Positions 1 to 6,666 of a stretch of 8,193 nucleotides of DNA are shown piece by piece. The first letter of the stretch is position 1, and each line of letters opens with the position of its first letter. Both the position numbers and the translations under genes were made by a program. The notes beneath the pieces are model-generated. The model was not told the DNA's origin, did no database searches, and saw only the letters and a list, made by a program, of their open reading frames with translations. Source of the stretch: Candidatus Scatomorpha stercorigallinarum (lineage in GTDB: Bacteria; Bacillota_A; Clostridia; Oscillospirales; Oscillospiraceae); contig DVOV01000063.1 of assembly GCA_018713375.1 (NCBI GenBank), positions 1-8,193 of the forward strand. The letters are read 5' to 3'.

Positions 1-46
1 ATAGAGGGCCCCCTCGTTTCTTGATTATCGGCGCGTGCCGCAATGT

Positions 47-66
47 TGGTATACCATGGTATACCA
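47..66. promoter_or_regulatory. Tandem GntR/FadR-type operator-like sites
   Basis: TGGTATACCA occurs twice head to tail, at 47-56 and 57-66, each a perfect 10-bp palindrome, across the centre of the larger palindrome. The TGGTnnnACCA-like core is the shape bound by FadR-subfamily GntR regulators (UxuR/ExuR and LldR operators are of this type). If the left arm is an assembly artefact, only the 57-66 copy is certain to exist. Its position about 140 bases ahead of the transporter start fits an operator controlling the operon by the substrate or a metabolite. No regulator gene lies in the window; it may lie upstream. Confidence 0.45.
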
Positions 67-83
67 ACATTGCGGCACGCGCC

Positions 84-89
84 GATAAT
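84..89 (+). promoter_or_regulatory. Possible -10 element
   Basis: GATAAT matches the sigma-70/sigma-A -10 consensus at five of six positions and would place a transcription start near 96, giving a leader of about 108 bases before the transporter. No good -35 hexamer sits at the right distance: the region around 60-66 is occupied by the operator-like site, and TTGCGG at 70-75 is too close. The element would make sense as a regulated promoter overlapped by the GntR-type site. Because it lies inside the suspect palindrome, confidence is low. Confidence 0.25.
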
Positions 90-112
90 CAAGAAACGAG
101 GGGGCCCTCTAT

Positions 113-203
113 GTCTGCTGCTTCGGACTGAGTTCAAAGCTGCCCCGCCGTAAGGGCGGGCACGGAAGGGAAACAAATCAGAAAAAGGAAAGTGGGATAA
201 ACA
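113..203 (+). other. Operon leader with small GC hairpin
   Basis: This non-coding stretch precedes the transporter. It contains a 6-bp hairpin at 144-160 (CCCGCC, loop GTAAG, GGCGGG) and a weaker possible stem at 113-128 (GTCTG/CGGAC with one G-U pair). A purine-rich tract at 181-196 includes AAGG (185-188) and GTGGG (192-196), the only ribosome-site candidates before the ATG at 204. I compared it from memory with purine, cobalamin, Moco and guanidine riboswitch cores and recognised none. There is no U-run after the hairpin, so it is not an intrinsic terminator. Confidence 0.4.
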
Positions 204-1460
204 ATGTCTAACACCAAAAGCAACAAGAACAGCGCCTACAGCTGGCTTGTCCTCATCATGATCACCCTCTGCTACACCTGCACGTTCTTCAGCCGCTTTG
301 TGTGGTCGCCCGTCATGAGCGAAGCGGCCGGCGACATCGGCATGACGATGAGCCAGGCCGGCGGCCTCATGAGCGCTTTCTATTTCGGCTATCTGATACT
401 GCAGATACCCGCCGGCATCGTCGCCGACCGTATCCGCGTAAAGTACCCCATGTTCATCTGCATGGTCCTCATCGCCGGCTCCACCTGGCTGATGAGCAGC
501 GACATCGTCAGCAGCTACACCTCCGCTTACGTGGTCCGTTTCATGGGCGGCTTCTTCAGCGGCACCATCATGGCCTGCGCCTCCCGCCTGCTGTCCAACT
601 ACTTTGAGGCCAAGGTGCGCGGCATCGCCTTCGGCATCCTGCTCGCCTCCCCCTCCCTCGGCACCCTGCTCGCCAACCAGATCGGCCCGCGCGTGCTCGA
701 GGCTTCCGGCTGGCGCGTCACCTTCCAGGTCTGCGCCATCATCATCCTCGTGATCGGCGTCCTCGCCGTGGTGCTCATCCGCGAGCCCAAGGCCGAGCCC
801 ATGCCGGCCAACGCCCCCAAGAGCAGCCTGCTCGACGGCCTCAAGAACTACTTCTCCAACAAGCAGCTCATCCTGCTCTCCATCGCCGGCTTCCTCTTCA
901 TGGCTGTCCCCACCGGCTATTCCACCTGGGCCAACCAGTTCATGACCGGCGCCGCCCCCGCCGGCGGCGGCCTCAGCTCTGTTGACGGCGGCACCATCGT
1001 CACCTGCTACGCCGTGGCCTCCGTCATCGGCTCCATGTCCTCCGGCTTCATCGGCAAGAAGTTCAACTGGAACCGCAAGTACCTGATCATGGAGATCTAC
1101 ATCGCCATGGCGATCTTCCTCTTCATCTTCGGTATGCAGCGCAGCTTCACCGGCCTGCTCATCACCTCCATCCTCTTCGGCCTCGTGAGCTGCTTCTCCT
1201 CCAGCCACATCACCACCTGGGCCGTGAACATCGGCGGCAGCAAGTACGCCGCCACCACCACCGCCACCCAGAACCTGCTGCTGCAGGCCAGCAACGTCAT
1301 CTTCCCCACCGTCGCCGGCTCCATCGTTGACGGCGCCACCGTGGACGGCGTTGTGTCCTCCTACATGGGCGTCTGGTACATGTACAGCGCGCTGCTCGTC
1401 GTGGCCTCTATCGTCATGATATTCACCAGCAAGAAGTCCGCCGCCGAGTCCATGCAGTAA
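204..1460 (+). CDS. MFS transporter, probable substrate importer for the operon
   Basis: This 418-residue major facilitator superfamily permease is of normal family length with about 12 hydrophobic segments; the first is near residues 13-32. The loop between helices 2 and 3 carries the MFS signature as AGIVADRIRVK (residues 70-80, with Asp75-Arg76). The RGIAFG stretch at 139-144 and GWRVTF at 169-174 are the usual landmarks around helices 4-6. The loop after residue 194 (REPKAEP) matches the central cytoplasmic loop joining the two six-helix halves. The style resembles anion:cation symporter or CynX/NarK-like members, but the substrate cannot be read from the sequence. It is first in the operon, with 36 bases before the [2Fe-2S] subunit gene, so it most likely imports, or exchanges product for, the molybdoenzyme substrate. 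The ATG at 204 has only a modest ribosome site; the protein's N-terminus (MSNTKSNKNS, then helix 1) looks complete. Confidence 0.9.
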   Translation: MSNTKSNKNSAYSWLVLIMITLCYTCTFFSRFVWSPVMSEAAGDIGMTMSQAGGLMSAFYFGYLILQIPAGIVADRIRVKYPMFICMVLIAGSTWLMSSDIVSSYTSAYVVRFMGGFFSGTIMACASRLLSNYFEAKVRGIAFGILLASPSLGTLLANQIGPRVLEASGWRVTFQVCAIIILVIGVLAVVLIREPKAEPMPANAPKSSLLDGLKNYFSNKQLILLSIAGFLFMAVPTGYSTWANQFMTGAAPAGGGLSSVDGGTIVTCYAVASVIGSMSSGFIGKKFNWNRKYLIMEIYIAMAIFLFIFGMQRSFTGLLITSILFGLVSCFSSSHITTWAVNIGGSKYAATTTATQNLLLQASNVIFPTVAGSIVDGATVDGVVSSYMGVWYMYSALLVVASIVMIFTSKKSAAESMQ

Positions 1461-1496
1461 ACCAGAGCTTCACAATTCCGAAAAAGGAGATATACG

Positions 1497-2018
1497 ATGA
1501 AGAATCGAGTAGAACGCATCATCACCCTGCGCGTCAACGGCAAGGAGTACGAGCTCCCCATCGGCACCGCCCAGGGCCAGGTGCCCCCGCAGGAGACGCT
1601 CGCGCACACGCTGCGCGACCGCCTGCTGCTCACGGGCACGAAGGTCGCCTGCGATGAGGGCGCGTGCGGCTGCTGCACCGTCATCATGAACGGTGAGGCA
1701 GTAACGAGCTGCATGACCTTCACCTGCGACTGCGACGGCGCCGATATAACCACCATCGAGGGCCTGGCCGACGCCACCACCGGCGAGCTCAGCGGCCTTC
1801 AGCAGGCATTCCTCGATAATGTGGGCTTCCAGTGCGGCTTCTGCACTCCCGGCATCATCATGAGCGCCGAGGCCCTGCTCCGCCGCAAGGAGTACCCCAC
1901 CGAGGAAGAGGTCCGCGAGGCCCTCTCCGGCAACCTCTGCCGCTGCGGCACCCACTATAGCGCCGTAGAGTCCGTTATGGCCTACGTCGAGCAAAGGAGG
2001 AAGGCAAACAATGACTGA
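1497..2018 (+). CDS. [2Fe-2S] subunit of xanthine dehydrogenase-family hydroxylase
   Basis: This 173-residue small electron-transfer subunit belongs to the molybdenum hydroxylase family (XDH/CoxS/HcrC type). Residues 8-75 form the plant-ferredoxin-like domain, with Cys52, Cys57, Cys60 and Cys72 in the CxxxxCxxC...C arrangement for the first cluster. Residues about 85-165 form the helical domain, with Cys113 and Cys116 in FQCGFCTPG and Cys148 and Cys150 in NLCRCG for the second. These two clusters pass electrons from molybdopterin to the flavoprotein. The N-terminal segment between NGKEYEL and the ETLAHTLRDRLLLTGTK helix is a few residues longer than usual. The start is supported by AAGGAGA at 1484-1490, six bases before ATG. 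The gene overlaps the large-subunit gene by eight bases, so translation is probably coupled. The family assignment is firm; the substrate is unknown. Confidence 0.96.
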   Translation: MKNRVERIITLRVNGKEYELPIGTAQGQVPPQETLAHTLRDRLLLTGTKVACDEGACGCCTVIMNGEAVTSCMTFTCDCDGADITTIEGLADATTGELSGLQQAFLDNVGFQCGFCTPGIIMSAEALLRRKEYPTEEEVREALSGNLCRCGTHYSAVESVMAYVEQRRKANND

Positions 2019-4305
2019 AATGCGTCACATCGGCCGCGAGACCAAGCGCATCCTGGGCGAGGACATCCTCACCGGCAAGGCCATGTACACCGGCGACTTC
2101 CACCCGGCCGGAATGCACTACGGCAAGATCCTGCACAGCCCCTATCCGTTTGCCCGCATCAGGAGCATAGACTACTCCCGCGCCATGGCCATGCCCGGCG
2201 TCAAATGTGTCGTCACCCACGACGACATTGACCCCGACCTGAGCATCAACAACGGCTTCACCCCGCCGCGCCACCCCAACGTGCTGGACGAGTACGTCCG
2301 CTTCGTGGGCGACGCCGTGGCCCTGGTCGTGGCTGAGACCGAGGACATCGCCGAGGAGGCCTGCAAGCTCATCGACGTGGACTACGAGGTGCTCACGCCC
2401 GTGTTCAACATGGACGACGCCCTGAAGCCGGACGCCCCCCAGCTCTACAAGGTCTTCCCGGGCAACATCGCCCCCCACAAGCAGAATCTCAACTTTGAGA
2501 CCGGCGACATCGAAAAGGGCTTCTCCGAGGCCGACTATGTCGTCGATATCACCACCGGCATGGACAACGGCCAGAACCCGATGCCCCTTGAGGCTCCCGT
2601 GATAGTGGCCGAGTGGAAGAACGACACGCTCGACCTCATTGCCTCCTGCGCCGCCCCCGCCTACTGCCAGCAGAACGTGGCCTCCTCCATGAACCTGCGC
2701 TATGAGCAGGTGCGCATCATGGCCCCCGCCGTCGGCGGCTCCTTCGGCAGCAAGCTCTACAGCGGCAACGTACAGGTGCTCGTGCTCGCCGGCCTGATGG
2801 CCATGAAGGCCCATGTGCCCGTCATGCTGCGCTACACCCGCGAGGAGCACCTCTCCTTCCACCAGAACCGCATGTCCACCAAGGCCCACATCAAACTCGG
2901 CCTGAAGAAGGACGCCACCGTCACCGCCGTGGAGATGCGCCAGTACTCCGACGCCGGCTACTGCGCCAGCACCCAGGAGTTCATGATGGCCGTCGGCACC
3001 AACAGCCTTATCCACCTCACCAAGACGGAAAACAAGAAATACGACGGCGACGTCGTCGTCACCAACCACATGTGCTCCGGCTCCTTCCGCGGCTACGGCT
3101 ACCTGGAGAGCACCACGCTGCTCTCCCGCGCCATCTTCGCCGGCTGCGAGAAGTTGGGCATCGACCCCGTCGAATATCTCCGCAAGAACGCTCTTACCAA
3201 GGGCGAGCATTTCTTCAACGCCAACGCGGCCCCGCACTTTGAGCAGGTCAACGCCGTGTTCGACTGGAGCCACGTCGTCGAAGAGAGCGCCAAGGCTTTC
3301 GGCTGGCATGACAAGTGGAAGGGCTGGGGCGTCCCCACCTGGACGAGCCCGGACGGCCGCTATGCCCGCGGCGTGGGCGTGTTCTCCGCCGGCCATGCCG
3401 ACACCGGCGGCAAGCCCTCCAACGCCAGCGTCACCCTCACTGGCCTCGGTGGCGTGTATGTCAACACCGTCATGGTCGACTTCGGCGCCGGCACCCGCGA
3501 GGTCATGCAGAAGGTCGCCGCCGAGGCACTGAACATGCCTCTCGAGAACGTGCGCCTCTCCCCCGCCGACACCCAGGCGGCTCCCCCCGACTTCGGCTCC
3601 ACCGGCTCCCGCTCCACCTACTGCGGCGGCATCTGCGTCAAGCGCGCCTGCGACGACATCCTGCGCCAGATCGGCGAGCGCGCCGAGGCCAAGCTCGGCA
3701 TCCCCGCCGCCGAGGTCCGTTTCGGCAACGGCTTCGTGTGGCAGGAGGGCAACCCCGATAAGAAGTGGCCCCTCTTCCCCTTCATCATGGGCAAGGTGGA
3801 CGGCATCACCGGCGTCGGCCATCACAACGGCGTCGATAACTCCACCATCTACCAGATCCAGTTTGTGGAGATCGAGGTGGACAAGGAACTCGGCACCATC
3901 AAGGTCCTCGACCACTTCTCCGGCGCGGACGCCGGCCGTATCGTCAACCCGCTCTCTGCCAAGAACCAGATGGAGTCCTTCTTCGCCGGCATCGACATCG
4001 CCTGCATGGAGGAGACGGTCTACGACCCGCACGACTACCGCGTGCTGAACGCCAACAACATCGACTACAAGATGCGCATGTTCAACGAGGTCCCCCATCA
4101 CTCCGACCTGGTGCTCGAGAGCTGCAAGAGCGCCGATTCGCCCTATCCCTTCGGCGCGAACGGCATCGGCGAGCCGACCATCGCCCCGGGCGGCCCGGCC
4201 ATCACCATGGCCCTCTACAACGCCTGCGGCATCATGCTCGAGAGCTATCCCTACACCCCGGGCAAGATCCTGGCGGCGCTCAAAGAAAAGGAGGAGAACG
4301 CGTAA
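2011..4305 (+). CDS. Molybdopterin-binding large subunit, xanthine dehydrogenase family
   Basis: This 764-residue catalytic subunit has the length of XdhA/HcrA-type separate large subunits. Residues 13-130 form the small N-terminal a/b-hammerhead domain (LTGKAMYTGD, then VRFVGDAVALVVAE). The rest is the molybdopterin-binding region. Landmarks are GGSFGSK (242-248), SGSFRGYG (356-363), TGSRST (531-536), NPLSAKNQ (646-653) and GANGIGE (715-721), whose Glu721 matches the catalytic base of the family. There is no CoxL-type AYRCSFR loop, so CO dehydrogenase is excluded. The reaction is hydroxylation of a heterocycle, aldehyde or purine-like substrate with water as oxygen source, or the reverse reductive reaction. 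Unusual points are Ser in place of the third Gly in GGGFG, YLEST replacing the common GPQ after FRGxG, and MESF where MEGG is usual. AGGAGG at 1995-2000 supports the ATG at 2011. The stop overlaps the next start by one base. Without an aligned reference I cannot choose between xanthine, nicotinate-like or aromatic substrates. Confidence 0.95.
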   Translation: MTEMRHIGRETKRILGEDILTGKAMYTGDFHPAGMHYGKILHSPYPFARIRSIDYSRAMAMPGVKCVVTHDDIDPDLSINNGFTPPRHPNVLDEYVRFVGDAVALVVAETEDIAEEACKLIDVDYEVLTPVFNMDDALKPDAPQLYKVFPGNIAPHKQNLNFETGDIEKGFSEADYVVDITTGMDNGQNPMPLEAPVIVAEWKNDTLDLIASCAAPAYCQQNVASSMNLRYEQVRIMAPAVGGSFGSKLYSGNVQVLVLAGLMAMKAHVPVMLRYTREEHLSFHQNRMSTKAHIKLGLKKDATVTAVEMRQYSDAGYCASTQEFMMAVGTNSLIHLTKTENKKYDGDVVVTNHMCSGSFRGYGYLESTTLLSRAIFAGCEKLGIDPVEYLRKNALTKGEHFFNANAAPHFEQVNAVFDWSHVVEESAKAFGWHDKWKGWGVPTWTSPDGRYARGVGVFSAGHADTGGKPSNASVTLTGLGGVYVNTVMVDFGAGTREVMQKVAAEALNMPLENVRLSPADTQAAPPDFGSTGSRSTYCGGICVKRACDDILRQIGERAEAKLGIPAAEVRFGNGFVWQEGNPDKKWPLFPFIMGKVDGITGVGHHNGVDNSTIYQIQFVEIEVDKELGTIKVLDHFSGADAGRIVNPLSAKNQMESFFAGIDIACMEETVYDPHDYRVLNANNIDYKMRMFNEVPHHSDLVLESCKSADSPYPFGANGIGEPTIAPGGPAITMALYNACGIMLESYPYTPGKILAALKEKEENA

Positions 4306-6665
4306 TGAGATATCACGACTACGTGGCCCCCGAGTCCCTCGAGGAAGCTTCCCAGCTCCTGCAGGAGGACGGCACGGTCATCAGCGCCGGTGCCACCGAC
4401 CTCATCGGCGAGCTGAAGGGCAACATACTCACCACCCAGCCTAAGAAGGTCGTCAGCCTGCGCAACATCCCCGGCCTGCGCGGCATCGAGGTCAAGGAAG
4501 ACGGCCTGCACGTCGGCGCCATGACCACCCTCGCCGAGATCGAGCGCAGCGAGGCCGTCAACAGCGGCTGGAAGGCCCTGGCCGACGCGGCGCACTCCGT
4601 AGCCACCCCCAACCTGCGCAGCACCGCCACCATCGGCGGCAACATCTGTCAGGACATCCGCTGCTGGTACTACCGTTACCCGGACCAGATCGGCGGGCGC
4701 ATCAACTGCCTGCGCAAGGACGGCGCGCTCTGCTACGCCATGCGCGGCGAAAACCGCTATCACTCCATTTTCGGCGCCGAGAAGGTCTGCGGCACGCCCT
4801 GCTCCGGCGGCTGCCCCGCCGGCACCGATATCCCGGCCTACATGGAGCAGATCCGCGCCGGCAACTGGGACGCCGCCGCCCGCATCATCATGCAGGTGAA
4901 CCCCTTCCCGATGCTCACCAGCCGCATCTGCCCGCATCCCTGCCAGGAGAACTGCAACCAGAACCACTACGGCGACAGCGTCGCCATCCACTCCGTGGAG
5001 CGCACCCTGGGCGACTACATCCTGGACAACATCGACAAGTACTACCCCGCCCCGGCCGTTGAGACCGGCAAGAAGATCGCCGTCATCGGCGCCGGCCCCT
5101 CCGGCCTCGCCGCCGCCTGGTATCTGCGCCGCGCCGGCCACACCGTCGTCGTCTACGACCGCATGGAGAAGATCGGCGGCGTCCTGCGCTACGGCATCCC
5201 CCACTACCGCCTGCCGCGCGATATCATCGACCGCGTGGCCGCCGCGCTGGAGGGCATGGGCGTCCAGTTCCGCATGAACACCGAGGTCGGCAAGGACATC
5301 ACCGTCGAGCAGCTCGTTGAGCAGAACGACAACGTGTTCTTCGGCACCGGCGCCTGGAAGCAGCCCGTCATCGGCCTCACCGGCGAGGAACTGACCGAGT
5401 TCGGCCTCAACTTCCTGGTCGAGGTCAACACCTACCTGCAGAAGGCCATCGGCAACGAAGTGCTGGTCTGCGGCGGCGGCAACGTCGCCATGGACGTGGC
5501 CCTCACCGCCAAGCGCCTGGGCGCCAAGACGGTCAAGCTCGTCTGCCGCAAGCGCAAAGAGGACCTCTCCGCCGCCCCCGAGGAGCTCGCCCGCGTCATT
5601 GAAGAGGGCGTCGAGATCTACGACTGCCGCGGCCTGCGCAGCGTCATCACCGACGAGAGCGGCAAGGTCACCGGGCTGCACACCGTGCGCTGCTACTCCG
5701 TCCGCGGCGCGAACGGCAAGTTCACCACCAACTACGACGAGAACGACACCCTGGACATCTCCGCCGACTACATCATCATGGCCACCGGCCAGAAGGTCGG
5801 CCTTGACTTCCTGGGCGAGAAGCTGGGCGCGCAGCTCAAGACCGAGCGCGGCCTGATCGGCGTCGACAGCCAGACCTACGCCACCAAGTACCCCGGCGTG
5901 TACGCCGGCGGCGACGTTGTCACCGGCCCGGACATCGCCATCAGGGCCATCCACGCCGGCCGTGTGGCCGCCCGCAGCATCAACCGCAGCCTCGGCGGCG
6001 AGGAATTCCCCACCGTCCCCGGCACCCGTACCAAGACCTTCGACACCCTGGGCGTGGCCGAGACGAAGATGCATCTGCAGCCCGAGCTGCCCGTTTCCGA
6101 GCGCAGCCTCACCGCCGAGGACACCGGCTCCTACCCCGAGGGCGTGGCCAACGAGGAGGCCAACCGCTGCTTCAACTGCGGCTGCCTGGCCGTCAACTCC
6201 AGCGACGTGGCCACCATGCTCGTCGCCTACCGTGCCACGGTCAAGACCAACATGCGCACCCTCTCCGCCGCCGAGCTGCTGGCCTCCCGCACCCGCATCA
6301 AGGACGTGCTCAAGACCGGCGAGATCGTCACCGAGATCATCGTCCCCAACCAGGGCGAGGGCACCGTGGCCGCCTATGACAAGTACCGCATCCGCGACAG
6401 CGTGGACTTCGCCGTCACCGCCGTGGCCAGCGTGTACACCGTCAAGGACGGCGTGGTGAGCGACGCCAGCATCGTGCTGGGGGCGTGCGCGCCCGTGCCG
6501 CACGAGGCCACCGCCGCCGAGGAGTTCATCACCGGCAAGGCGCCCACGAAGGAAAATGCGAAGAAGATGGGCGAGCTGGCTCTGCTGGGCTCCATCCCCC
6601 TCGAGCACAACGCCTACAAGATCGACATGACCCGCGTCATGGTCGAGCGCAGCCTCGAGTTCTGA
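4305..6665 (+). CDS. Fused flavoprotein: XDH FAD subunit with inserted GltD-like NAD(P)H oxidoreductase
   Basis: This protein has 786 residues, against about 260-330 for a normal FAD-binding subunit. Residues 1-112 are the PCMH-type FAD domain (SAGATDLIGELK at 27-38, TIGGN at 109-113). Residues 115-152 resemble the [4Fe-4S] loop of 4-hydroxybenzoyl-CoA reductase beta subunits (Cys115, 120, 135, 143). Residues about 157-245 are a GltD-type Fe-S domain (Cys162, 166, 170, then Cys209, 213, 217). Residues 257-285 hold the Rossmann FAD motif GAGPSG, 386-417 the nucleotide motif GGGNVAMD followed by VCRKR, and 531-560 the closing flavin motif GVYAGGD. After RCFNCGC (621-627) the FAD subunit resumes with NSSDVATMLVAYRATV, and its C-terminal domain runs to 786 (YDKYRIRD at 691-698). 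The module thus sits inside, not beside, the FAD subunit. It should carry electrons between the [2Fe-2S] subunit and NAD(P); the basic residues after GGGNVAMD hint at NADPH. AAGGAGGAG just upstream supports the start. E. coli YgfM/YgfK are separate proteins of similar kinds. Confidence 0.93.
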   Translation: MRYHDYVAPESLEEASQLLQEDGTVISAGATDLIGELKGNILTTQPKKVVSLRNIPGLRGIEVKEDGLHVGAMTTLAEIERSEAVNSGWKALADAAHSVATPNLRSTATIGGNICQDIRCWYYRYPDQIGGRINCLRKDGALCYAMRGENRYHSIFGAEKVCGTPCSGGCPAGTDIPAYMEQIRAGNWDAAARIIMQVNPFPMLTSRICPHPCQENCNQNHYGDSVAIHSVERTLGDYILDNIDKYYPAPAVETGKKIAVIGAGPSGLAAAWYLRRAGHTVVVYDRMEKIGGVLRYGIPHYRLPRDIIDRVAAALEGMGVQFRMNTEVGKDITVEQLVEQNDNVFFGTGAWKQPVIGLTGEELTEFGLNFLVEVNTYLQKAIGNEVLVCGGGNVAMDVALTAKRLGAKTVKLVCRKRKEDLSAAPEELARVIEEGVEIYDCRGLRSVITDESGKVTGLHTVRCYSVRGANGKFTTNYDENDTLDISADYIIMATGQKVGLDFLGEKLGAQLKTERGLIGVDSQTYATKYPGVYAGGDVVTGPDIAIRAIHAGRVAARSINRSLGGEEFPTVPGTRTKTFDTLGVAETKMHLQPELPVSERSLTAEDTGSYPEGVANEEANRCFNCGCLAVNSSDVATMLVAYRATVKTNMRTLSAAELLASRTRIKDVLKTGEIVTEIIVPNQGEGTVAAYDKYRIRDSVDFAVTAVASVYTVKDGVVSDASIVLGACAPVPHEATAAEEFITGKAPTKENAKKMGELALLGSIPLEHNAYKIDMTRVMVERSLEF

Positions 6666-6666
6666 G

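Larger units (their letters stand above)
1..112. repeat. Perfect 112-bp palindrome (56-base arms, no spacer)
   Basis: Base 1 pairs with base 112 and every base inward pairs to the centre between 56 and 57, without a mismatch or loop. The palindrome starts at the first base of the window, so it may continue upstream or mark a contig end. Perfect palindromes of this length without a spacer are known to be unstable in bacteria, and fold-back joins at contig ends commonly produce them. I infer that the left arm (1-56) is probably a reverse-complement copy of the genuine right arm (57-112). A natural short palindrome at the centre (GntR-type operator) could have seeded the fold-back. No coding sequence is visible in it. 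Confidence 0.97.

Noticed and set aside
113..203. Known riboswitch (purine, cobalamin, Moco or guanidine) in the operon leader
   Set aside because: None of the conserved cores I know is present; only a small isolated hairpin is seen.
1481..1499. Resemblance of AAGGAGATATAC before the [2Fe-2S] gene to the ribosome site of T7 expression vectors
   Set aside because: The match is short, the surroundings are ordinary genomic sequence, and AAGGAG with an A/T spacer is a normal strong ribosome site. There is no other vector sequence.
1975..4101. A 708-codon open frame on the minus strand opposite the large subunit
   Set aside because: It is a shadow of the GC-rich third-position bias of the plus-strand gene. 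Its translation is low-complexity (Val, Gly, Ala, His, Asp rich), while the plus strand encodes a complete molybdopterin subunit with all motifs.
4305..6665. Two separate genes joined by a sequencing error
   Set aside because: The frame is open and codon-biased throughout, and the FAD subunit resumes in frame after the insert at the position where it broke off, which a simple end-to-end join would not give.
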